A stretch of 13,353 nt of DNA from Roseiarcus sp. (GTDB taxonomy: Bacteria; Pseudomonadota; Alphaproteobacteria; Rhizobiales; Beijerinckiaceae): assembly GCA_030153205.1 (NCBI GenBank), contig JASLHV010000476.1, positions 1 through 13,353 on the forward strand, read 5' to 3'. Each line of letters opens with the position of its first letter. The first letter of the stretch is position 1. Below are positions 5,972 through 12,457 of this stretch, piece after piece. Below the pieces are notes generated by a model. It saw only the letters and a list, made by a program, of their open reading frames with translations. It was not told the DNA's origin and ran no database searches. Position numbers and translations under genes: made by a program.

Positions 5972-6715
5972 TCATTGTCGTCGTGTGGGCATTTCAGCGT
6001 TCAGCATCGCCTCTGCTTGCGTCAGAGAAAGTTTCGAGGCGAGAAGATCGGCGGCGCTCCAGCCGCGTCGCTCGATCATGAAGGCCACCAACATGCGAAA
6101 GCGCGCATAGGTGTGCGAGCGCTCGAAATCGAGATCGGGATCGCCCGCGAGATAGCGGCGGTACAGATCATCAAGATCGGAGCGGCCGCGCATGCCGACA
6201 TAGTCGGCGTAGCCTTCGCGAATCCATTGCGGAAGGCCTCGGTTCCACAAACGCCACGGCCCGAGATATTCCGCAGTGAAGGAATGCGTGATTTCATGCG
6301 CGGCATAATAGGCGAGGGTACGGGGCGCCGCCGCGGCCTTGCCTGACGCGCCATAGACCGTGTCGTGATCTATGTCGGCGCGCGCGATGAAGACATTATT
6401 CGTGATGGGATAGAGGTTCACGCCGGCGGCGCCCTCGGCGGCTAAGAAGGCAATCCGGCGCCGCCAATCGGTATTGGTGATGAAGACGCCGTGCGGCTTA
6501 TGATCATCAAGCGGCGAGCTTTCGAGCCGTGCTTCGATATCCTGCAAAACCTCTTTGCCCTTGCCGGGGTCGAAGGGCGCGTCTGAATATAACGTCAGGC
6601 GCCCCTCCGTGACCTGATGGGCGAAAAGGACCTGCGGAAAGGCGATCAGACTCGCCACAGCGATGACGATTGGCGCGACGAAAAGCGCAAAACGCTGCGC
6701 TAATTTTCTGACCAC
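5972..6715 (-). CDS. Secreted HExxH zinc metallopeptidase-like protein
   Basis: This 247-residue protein begins with a hydrophobic export segment (residues 10-32, ending VLFA|HQ) that may be cleaved or act as an anchor. The zinc motif HEITH is at 140-144, and the third ligand is probably Glu167 in WIREGYADYVG. HExxH followed by a Glu about 20 residues later is the gluzincin (peptidase MA clan) pattern. The helix before it (TLAYYAAHEITHSF) fits that fold. Substrate is unknown and the site of action should be the periplasm. The GTG start at 6715 has a strong GGGGGGAG six bases upstream. The gene is first in a two-gene unit with the cyclase, which hints that envelope proteolysis and a nucleotide signal may share control. 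I see no recognisable promoter upstream. Confidence 0.85.
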   Translation of the reverse strand: MVRKLAQRFALFVAPIVIAVASLIAFPQVLFAHQVTEGRLTLYSDAPFDPGKGKEVLQDIEARLESSPLDDHKPHGVFITNTDWRRRIAFLAAEGAAGVNLYPITNNVFIARADIDHDTVYGASGKAAAAPRTLAYYAAHEITHSFTAEYLGPWRLWNRGLPQWIREGYADYVGMRGRSDLDDLYRRYLAGDPDLDFERSHTYARFRMLVAFMIERRGWSAADLLASKLSLTQAEAMLNAEMPTRRQ

Positions 6716-7588
6716 GGATGTCTCCCCCCGAATTGGCTCTACGCGACCGTCGCAATATCACAGGGCCTCCGTTAATTGGACCTCGCGGCGGCTTTAACGA
6801 TGATCGAACAAGACAATGGCGATACCGGCTGACCGCGATCAAGACAATGCCGGCGAACGCGCCGAAGCGTTAGGCAGCGCGCCCCGGACGAGAACGCCAG
6901 CGACTACGCCCCACAGCGCGAAACTGTAGAAGTAGGCGCCACGGCGGCCACCCGCTGACCGCTTTTCCCATTCGCGAGTCAGTCTTTGCGGAAGCTTTGG
7001 GCTTCTTATCTTTAAGGGGCGCGGCTCACGCGATGACGGTTAGCAGACGAGCCTGGCTTGACGAACGGAAGCCTCGCTCACGCCCCTGAGGTCAGCGCAT
7101 TTTCGTTTCGAGGACGAGAAAAAAATCGGCCCCACCGGAGGGGAATTCATCTCGAAGGCGGGGCCGACGGCCGGGCACGAGGCGTTTGGGAAGTCCACGG
7201 AGCGGCCTTTTAACATCCTGCCACGCGTCGTCGTCGATTGCAGCCTCCCGTCGCTATACGGTTTCGTAACGTGATGATCGTCATTCGCCGAGCGGGATGG
7301 GAGGAGCCGGAGGGCGCGTCAGCGGGAGTGATAAGGCTTCGATGAGGACATTAGTTAACTTAAGGCACTCAGCCTGATCTTAGGCAAAAAATATTAAGCA
7401 AGGCCAAATGACTCTACATGATTCGAAAAGATCAGTCTTTTAGCCTCATATTGCATCTTCAAAACCCGGCATGCGCAGAGCTTGCGCATGTCCTGGCGGC
7501 CGGCAAAGCTTGCTTGCGTTTGCCGCCGTGGATTTCGAGATGAGATTGATCCACTGTCTGCGAGCGACTCTGTACCTGGGGAGGCGGC
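6716..7588. other. 873-bp gap with an orphan terminator
   Basis: No gene is supported. From 6839 to about 7010 the - strand reads, across a frame change, like a decayed coding segment: a basic stretch, then GGRRGAYFYSFALWGVVAGV, then a stop. A leftward intrinsic terminator is at 7121-7167 with no gene behind it, so a small RNA could be transcribed leftward from the region 7170-7450. The stretch 7345-7445 is AT-rich and includes AGGC-GCCT-AGGC segments (7363-7386) that can form two exclusive hairpins, and AAAAGA-TCAG-TCTTTT (7426-7441). The last 100 bases probably hold the promoter of the gene at 7589. Confidence 0.4.
7121..7167 (-). terminator. Leftward intrinsic terminator without a known gene
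   Basis: TCGGCCCC (7126-7133) pairs with GGGGCCGA (7160-7167), and CC/GG pairs continue beyond one mismatch. On the - strand the stem is followed by a T-run (complement of the seven As at 7119-7125). The loop is about 20 bases. An alternative short hairpin, CCCC/GGGG (7130-7133 with 7140-7143), competes for the same bases, so the structure could switch. No - strand coding gene ends to its right before the + strand gene at 7589, which points to a non-coding transcript or a relic. Confidence 0.6.
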
Positions 7589-7873
7589 ATGCCGTCGCGT
7601 TTCACGTCGGGCCTCTACGACCCGGCACTGGTCAATCTCATGAGCGCCGCCTTGGAAGCGGCCTTGTCAAAATACAAAGGCCTACCGGGGAATGTGGACC
7701 TCGCGCGGCAGATTATGGCGACCGCGATAATCTCGGCCGTCGACCTTGACGAAAGTTCGCTGGACGCCCTCGCCGCCGCCGCGGTCCGCGCGCTCGATGA
7801 GGCGATGCAATCGAGCCATCTCAAAACCGCCTTGGGAAGATCGGCCAATTCAAAACGCGTCAACGACAAGTAG
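7589..7873 (+). CDS. Small helical hypothetical protein
   Basis: The 94-residue product starts MPSRFTSGLYDPALVNLMSA and is predicted all-helical: helices near 10-30, 36-50 (LARQIMATAIISAV) and 55-75 (SSLDALAAAAVRALDEAMQS), with a polar, basic tail. It has no signal peptide, Cys or catalytic motif, so it should be a small soluble cytoplasmic protein. GGGGAGG (7578-7584) precedes the ATG by four bases, supporting this start over the overlapping frame at 7471-7749. Its stop is 24 bases from the stop of the DUF1330 gene on the other strand, and no terminator separates them. The sequence style resembles unnamed rhizobial proteins, and I cannot assign a role. Confidence 0.65.
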   Translation: MPSRFTSGLYDPALVNLMSAALEAALSKYKGLPGNVDLARQIMATAIISAVDLDESSLDALAAAAVRALDEAMQSSHLKTALGRSANSKRVNDK

Positions 7874-7897
7874 ATCCAGCGACGACGGAATGACGCG

Positions 7898-8221
7898 TTA
7901 TTGCTTCAGGACATCGGTCGCTTTGTGATCGGCGGAGACGGTGTCGACCAAGATCACTTCGCCGACGGCGTTTTGGAGGCGAAGCGGCAAGATCGCCTGA
8001 TATCCTTCCGATCCATACCAAGCCCGCGCTTGGTCTCGGTTGGGAAACTCGATGACGATCAAGAACCCAGGCCATTCGCCCTCGATCGCCTCACCCTGAT
8101 CGCCGTGAACCACGAAATGGCCGTCGAAGGCTTCCAATGTGGAGTCGATGCGCTCGAGATATTCCACGATGGCGGGGCCCATCCTAACCTCGCGCAAATG
8201 CGCTACGGCAAAGGTCGGCAT
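7898..8221 (-). CDS. DUF1330 family protein
   Basis: This 107-residue protein matches the DUF1330 family, a ferredoxin-like dimeric alpha/beta-barrel fold. It begins MPTFAVAHLREVRMGPAIVE, a first strand and helix. The core WPGFLIVIEFPNRDQARAWY is at 50-69, followed by GSEGYQAILPLR, the family signature of a strand, a helix and Y-x2-I-x3-R. The ATG at 8221 is chosen because GAGGAG lies just upstream. A longer frame to 8266 adds 15 residues with no family match. The function of DUF1330 is not established. The gene follows the transglutaminase-like gene by 111 bases on the same strand and could be a distal member of that operon, but the gap is large enough for its own promoter. Confidence 0.88.
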   Translation of the reverse strand: MPTFAVAHLREVRMGPAIVEYLERIDSTLEAFDGHFVVHGDQGEAIEGEWPGFLIVIEFPNRDQARAWYGSEGYQAILPLRLQNAVGEVILVDTVSADHKATDVLKQ

Positions 8222-8332
8222 GTCTGTCTCCTCGATGGTCAGCAAGCAGGAGACTGTTTTCCCCAATGGCGCGCCAAACGTCGATTACGCCTCAGGTCAT
8301 GAGACTTGTGAAAACCGCGCGGCTGCGGACGC

Positions 8333-9154
8333 TTAACTCTGCCTCTGGCTCTGCGCCTGATTGACGACGAGCGCGACCTTGATCGTCTCGTCGACGCCTC
8401 CCGCCCGCGATCCCCGCGCCGGAGCAGCGCTGAGATGGTCGAAGCCGACGGCGACCCGGACATAATTTTCATCGACGCAAATTGAATTGGCGCAATCGAA
8501 ACCGACCCAGCCGATCACCGGCACATGGGCTTCGGCCCAGGCATGGCCGGCTTCCTGCGATTCCCCATCCGAACGGATGAGAAAACCGCTGACATAGCGC
8601 GCCGGCGCGCCGAGCCAGCGCGCGCAGGCAATGAAAATATGCGCGAAATCCTGGCTCGACCCGCGTCGCAAGGCGAAAGCTTCGGCGGCGATCGTCGGCG
8701 CGCGCGTCTGCTCGGCCTCATAGGTCATGGTCTCCTCGATCGCCGTCATCAACGCATGCAGCTTGTCGAGGATGCCGTCCGCGCCATTCGTGGCTTCCTC
8801 GGCGAAGTCGCGGAGCGCGCCATTGGCCTCGGCGCGCGGCGAAGCCCGCATATAGACTTCCGGCGATAAATGCTCGACGGCGCCGCGGATGATACCGGCC
8901 CCATCGAAAGTCTCGAGTTCTCCCTCGGCGATGACGCCGATCTTTTCGATCGGTTTGGCGTAACTCAACGTGTGAAGAATATTCCCGAGCGAATCCTCGG
9001 ATTGACGCAAGACACAGTCGATATCCGTACTAATCCGCCAGCGGATAACGTGCTGGCCTTCGTAGCTGCGCGGCGTCAGGCGCAGAACTTGAATGACCGA
9101 CTTCGCCGGCGGAGAATAGGCGAAGGATGTTTCGTGAGAGATTTTAATTCGCAT
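8333..9154 (-). CDS. Transglutaminase-like protein with Ser at the catalytic Cys position
   Basis: The 273-residue protein has the bacterial transglutaminase-like layout: an N-terminal beta domain (about 1-85, MRIKISHETSFAYSPPAKSV start) and a papain-like core (about 125-245). The core normally carries a Cys-His-Asp triad. Here His204 (AGHAWAEAHV) and Asp220 (GWVGFD) are present, but the usual G-V-C-Q-D motif reads G-S-S-Q-D (165-169), putting Ser167 at the nucleophile position. The codon is AGC, one base from TGC. The usual Pro after the Asp is Cys221. So it is either inactive, uses Ser, or acts as a binding or amide-recognition partner. It follows the alpha-E gene by 58 bases, and GAAGCGAGG precedes its ATG. 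In related clusters this protein is predicted to cleave or transfer amide bonds made by the ATP-grasp partner. Confidence 0.92.
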   Translation of the reverse strand: MRIKISHETSFAYSPPAKSVIQVLRLTPRSYEGQHVIRWRISTDIDCVLRQSEDSLGNILHTLSYAKPIEKIGVIAEGELETFDGAGIIRGAVEHLSPEVYMRASPRAEANGALRDFAEEATNGADGILDKLHALMTAIEETMTYEAEQTRAPTIAAEAFALRRGSSQDFAHIFIACARWLGAPARYVSGFLIRSDGESQEAGHAWAEAHVPVIGWVGFDCANSICVDENYVRVAVGFDHLSAAPARGSRAGGVDETIKVALVVNQAQSQRQS

Positions 9155-9212
9155 CGCCTCGCTTCAAGCCCCTTCCCTTCAGACGTCATGCCGCCTGCGT
9201 CTAAAGCCTCGC

Positions 9213-10172
9213 TCAGGTGAACAAATACTGTTCCGAAATCGTCGCCGCGAGCCGCGCATTGTCGTCGAGGAACGCGGTGATGAACTCGTGCAATCCGCTC
9301 TGAAAGATCTCCGACATGGTGGCGCGCTCGAGCCGCGACAGCATCGCACGCGCCTGGCGCTGGGCCGCGCCAGTGCGGCCATCTTCGCGCGCAATCGAGT
9401 CGAGCACGTTGTTGATACTGTCATAGCAGGCGATGAGCGAGCGCGGCATGGCCGACTTCAAGATCAGCAAGTCTGCGATCAACCAGGGCTTGACCCGGTC
9501 GCGATAGACCCAATGATAAGCGGTCGCCGCCGAAACCGCGCGCAAGATCGCCACCCATTGGAAATAATCCAGCGAACCGCCGACCTCTTCATTGGAGGGC
9601 AGCAGCAGATGGTATTTCACGTCGAGAAGGCGGGCGGTATTGTCGGCACGCTCGACGAAAAGGCCGAGCCGGTTGAACCAATAGGCGTCGTTGCGCAGCA
9701 TCGTGCGATAGCAGGAGCCGTCGAAATCGAGCGAAGCTTTTTTCACATAGTCCAGGAACCGCGCCAGAGCCTCGCGGTCGAACTCCTTTGCGCCGCGGCG
9801 GCGCGCCTCAAAGCGCTTCAATTCGAGCCAGGCTTCGTTGATCGCGGTCCAGGTCTCGGCCGTCAATGCGGTGCGCACCGCGCGTCCGTTCGCTCGGGCG
9901 TTTTCGAGGCAATTGCAGATCGACGATGGATTGGTACGATCGAAGGTCAAATATTCGACGGCGTTCGGCTCGGTCAATTCGTCATGGGTCTCATGAAAAG
10001 AATCGAGCGCGCCGACCGAGGACAGCGCGCTCTCCCATTCGACCAGATCCTGCGAGCCGGATTTGGGCAGCACTTCGAGACGCAAAGTCGCTTCAATGGT
10101 GCGGGCGGTGAAGTCCGCCCGCTCCATCGAACGCGCCAGCCAGAAAAGATTGTCTGCGGTACGAGCCAGCAT
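9213..10172 (-). CDS. Alpha-E domain protein (DUF403)
   Basis: The protein has 319 residues from the ATG at 10172. The open frame extends 71 codons upstream but runs through the end of the ATP-grasp gene, so that start is rejected. The alpha-E family is all-helical with a repeated motif, seen here as FWLARSMERADFTARTIEAT (10-29) and again as RLGLFVERADNTARLLDVKY near residue 170. The exact biochemical role is unknown. Comparative genomics links the domain to peptide-bond-forming ATP-grasp enzymes and transglutaminase-like proteins. Its ATG lies two bases after the stop of the ATP-grasp gene (TGA-TC-ATG), which implies translational coupling and a shared complex or pathway. No signal peptide or membrane helix is seen, so it should be cytoplasmic. 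Confidence 0.95.
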   Translation of the reverse strand: MLARTADNLFWLARSMERADFTARTIEATLRLEVLPKSGSQDLVEWESALSSVGALDSFHETHDELTEPNAVEYLTFDRTNPSSICNCLENARANGRAVRTALTAETWTAINEAWLELKRFEARRRGAKEFDREALARFLDYVKKASLDFDGSCYRTMLRNDAYWFNRLGLFVERADNTARLLDVKYHLLLPSNEEVGGSLDYFQWVAILRAVSAATAYHWVYRDRVKPWLIADLLILKSAMPRSLIACYDSINNVLDSIAREDGRTGAAQRQARAMLSRLERATMSEIFQSGLHEFITAFLDDNARLAATISEQYLFT

Positions 10173-10174
10173 GA

Positions 10175-11620
10175 TCAATGGCCGCCCATGGGGGCGTCTT
10201 CGTCGACAACCCAAGTGTCCTTCGTGCCGCCGCCCTGACTGGAGTTGACGACCAGTGAGCCTTCGATCAGCGCGACGCGGGTGAGGCCGCCGGGCACGAT
10301 CCTGACGCCGTCCGAGCCGGTCAGGGCGAAGGGTCGCAGGTCGACATGGCGCGGCGAAACGCCGCTGTCGAAGGAAGCCGGACAAGTCGACAGCGGCAGT
10401 GTCGGCTGGGCGATGAAATTGGCCGGATTGGCCTTGAGTTTGGCGGCAAAAATTTCGCGCTGCGCGGCCGTCGCATGGGGCCCGACCAGCATGCCGTAGC
10501 CACCCGAGCCATTGACCTCCTTGACGACCAACTCGCTTAAATTGGCGAGCACATGGGAAAGCGCGCTCGGTTCGCGGCAGCGGAACGTCGGCACGTTGGC
10601 GAGCAAAGGCTCCTCCGAAAGATAAAAACGAATGATGTCCGGCACATACGAATAAAGCGCCTTGTCGTCGGCGATGCCGGTGCCGACTGCATTGGCGATG
10701 GTCACATTGCCCGCCAAATAGGCGCCCATCAGACCGGCTACGCCGAGCATGGAATCCGGGTTGAAGACCAGAGGATCGATGAAGTCGTCGTCCACGCGGC
10801 GGTAGATGACATCAACCCGCTGCAGTCCGCGCGTCGTGCGCATATAGACGATATCGTCCAGCACGATCAGGTCGCGGCCTTCGACAAGTTCAACGCCGAG
10901 CTTGTCGGCCAAGAACGAATGTTCGTAATAGGCCGAATTGAACGGGCCCGGCGTCAGCAGCACGATCGTGGCTTCGCCATTGCCGGCGCGCGGCGCGACC
11001 GAGCGCAGGCAGGAAAGCAAAGCGTCGGGATAATTTTCGACCGGCGCGACGCGATGCTGGGCGAAAAGGTCGGGCATCAGCCGCATCGTCACTTCGCGGT
11101 TCTCCATCATATAGGAGACGCCGGAGGGCGTGCGGGCGTTGTCTTCGAGGACGTAGAATTGATCGCCGTCGATGCGTACGAGATCGGTGCCGTTGATGTG
11201 AATCCAAATGTCGTGCGGGACGCGCCGGCCGATCATTTCCGGCCGGTAGAATTGGTTGCGGAGGATCAGTTCGGACGGAATGATATTTTCTCTAAGGATC
11301 GCGCCAGGCCCATAGACGTCGGTCAGGAACATGTTGAGCGCGGTGACGCGCTGCGTGATCCCTTTTTCGAGCTTGTTCCATTCGTCGCGGCTGATCAGGC
11401 GCGGAATGATGTCGAAGGGGATCAGGCGTTCGGCGGCGTCCTTGTCGCCATAGACGCCGAAGGTGATGCCGATACGCCGGAACATATATTCGGCCTGGGC
11501 GCGGCGTGAGGCGAGCACGTCGCCGGGCGTGTCGTCGAGCCATTGCGCGATATGTTTATAGAGCGGTCGCGCGTCGCCTTTTTCAGGGCCCATTTCGTTA
11601 AAAAAACGAGGCGCCGTCAT
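10175..11620 (-). CDS. Circularly permuted ATP-grasp ligase (DUF404/DUF407)
   Basis: The 481-residue protein is a circularly permuted ATP-grasp enzyme of the type predicted to join carboxyl and amino groups using ATP. Recognisable motifs are FGVYGDKDAAERLIPFDIIP (54-73), QFYVLEDNARTPSGVSYMME (154-173), LLTPGPFNSAYYEHSFLA (221-238), the nucleotide-binding VVKEVNGSGGYGMLVGP (365-381), and the metal-binding end RHVDLRPFAL, PGGLTRVAL and NSSQGGGTKDTWV (424-471). These expected motifs all look intact, so it is probably active. The substrate is unknown. Length is normal for the family. The ATG has GGGGG seven bases upstream. It is the first gene of the tight unit with alpha-E and the transglutaminase-like gene, and lies 85 bases after aat. 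Confidence 0.96.
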   Translation of the reverse strand: MTAPRFFNEMGPEKGDARPLYKHIAQWLDDTPGDVLASRRAQAEYMFRRIGITFGVYGDKDAAERLIPFDIIPRLISRDEWNKLEKGITQRVTALNMFLTDVYGPGAILRENIIPSELILRNQFYRPEMIGRRVPHDIWIHINGTDLVRIDGDQFYVLEDNARTPSGVSYMMENREVTMRLMPDLFAQHRVAPVENYPDALLSCLRSVAPRAGNGEATIVLLTPGPFNSAYYEHSFLADKLGVELVEGRDLIVLDDIVYMRTTRGLQRVDVIYRRVDDDFIDPLVFNPDSMLGVAGLMGAYLAGNVTIANAVGTGIADDKALYSYVPDIIRFYLSEEPLLANVPTFRCREPSALSHVLANLSELVVKEVNGSGGYGMLVGPHATAAQREIFAAKLKANPANFIAQPTLPLSTCPASFDSGVSPRHVDLRPFALTGSDGVRIVPGGLTRVALIEGSLVVNSSQGGGTKDTWVVDEDAPMGGH

Positions 11621-11647
11621 TATTTAACCCCCGGGCTGCCTGCCCCT

Positions 11648-11698
11648 CCGGCCGGCTTGCAAAGGCCATGCCGAGGGTGAAGATTGCGCGCCGGCCGG
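11648..11698. repeat. Inverted repeat between aat and the ATP-grasp gene
   Basis: CCGGCCGGC (11648-11656) and GCCGGCCGG (11690-11698) are perfect 9-base complements separated by 33 bases. They occupy most of the 85-base gap between the two same-strand genes. No T-run follows on the - strand, so this is not a standard terminator. It could slow transcription or shield an mRNA end, setting different levels for aat and the ligase operon. High GC makes such repeats more common by chance. Confidence 0.4.
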
Positions 11699-11705
11699 TC
11701 AGCGG

Positions 11706-12362
11706 TCATCGCCGAACAATCTCTAACGCTTCGCGCCCGCTCATTTGGCGCTCCGCCGGCCAGGCCTTGAAGTTCGCCGGCGCGTCGCGCGCCTGGTCGA
11801 GTCTTTCCAAATAGGCCTCGCGGGAAATTTCGATCGCCCCGAGGCTGGCGAGATGCGGCGTCACGAATTGGGTGTCGAGAAGGCGAAAGCCGCCAAAACG
11901 CAAACGCGCGACAAGATGGACGAGCGCGACTTTCGAGGCATCGCGGGCGACATGGAACATGCTCTCGCCGAAAAAGGCCGCGCCAAGGGTGACGCCATAA
12001 AGACCGCCGACCAGAGCGCCCTCCTCCAGCACTTCGACGGAATGGGCGCAGCCGTCTGCGAAGAGCGCGCCGTAGAGACGGCGGATGTCGGCGTTGATCC
12101 AAGTCTTGTCGCGCTGGGCGCAGCCGTCGACAATCCCCTCGAAATCGCTGTCGACCCGGATTTCGAAACGGTCGGCTCGCACGGTCTTGGCGAGGCTGCG
12201 AGAAATGACGAGGCCATCCAGCGGAAATATTCCGCGCTGCTTGGGATCGACCCAGAACAGCGTCGAGGCGCCGGCGCTTTCCGCCATCGGGAAAAGGCCG
12301 ATCGAATAGGCCCGCATCAGAATATCGGGCGTGATTTCAAAACGCTCGGCTGGACGCGCCAT
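11706..12362 (-). CDS. aat: Leucyl/phenylalanyl-tRNA-protein transferase
   Basis: This enzyme transfers Leu or Phe from charged tRNA to N-terminal Arg or Lys of proteins, marking them for ClpS/ClpAP degradation (N-degron pathway, cytoplasm). The family signature is complete: AYSIGLFPMAES (18-29), FWVDPKQRGIFP (36-47), TWIN (87-90), GGLYGVTLGAAFFGESMFHV (119-138), LLDTQFVTPHLASLGAIEIS (161-180). Asp163 corresponds to the conserved Asp of the active site. Length is 218 residues from the ATG at 12362, normal for alphaproteobacteria. A TTG at 12401 would add 13 residues. Neither start has a strong ribosome-binding site. It is followed by the ATP-grasp operon and preceded by the GGDEF gene 95 bases away, all on the same strand. 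Confidence 0.95.
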   Translation of the reverse strand: MARPAERFEITPDILMRAYSIGLFPMAESAGASTLFWVDPKQRGIFPLDGLVISRSLAKTVRADRFEIRVDSDFEGIVDGCAQRDKTWINADIRRLYGALFADGCAHSVEVLEEGALVGGLYGVTLGAAFFGESMFHVARDASKVALVHLVARLRFGGFRLLDTQFVTPHLASLGAIEISREAYLERLDQARDAPANFKAWPAERQMSGREALEIVRR

Positions 12363-12457
12363 GCCGCGATGGTGCGGCGCGGCGCGCACGGCGTCAAGCA
12401 AGAGACGGATAGGCAGCGCTTTTTTGCGGCCTGCGGCGAGCTCACCTCCAAGGCTCT

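Noticed and set aside
6716..7588. tRNA, tmRNA, RNase P or signal-recognition RNA in the long gap
   Set aside because: I found none of their conserved sequence elements by eye. Only the terminator and AT-rich hairpins remain, so I do not name an RNA family.
7471..7749. 92-codon + strand frame overlapping the gene at 7589
   Set aside because: The frame at 7589 has GGGGAGG before its ATG and a coherent helical product. The other frame is Arg/Gly-rich with no start signal.
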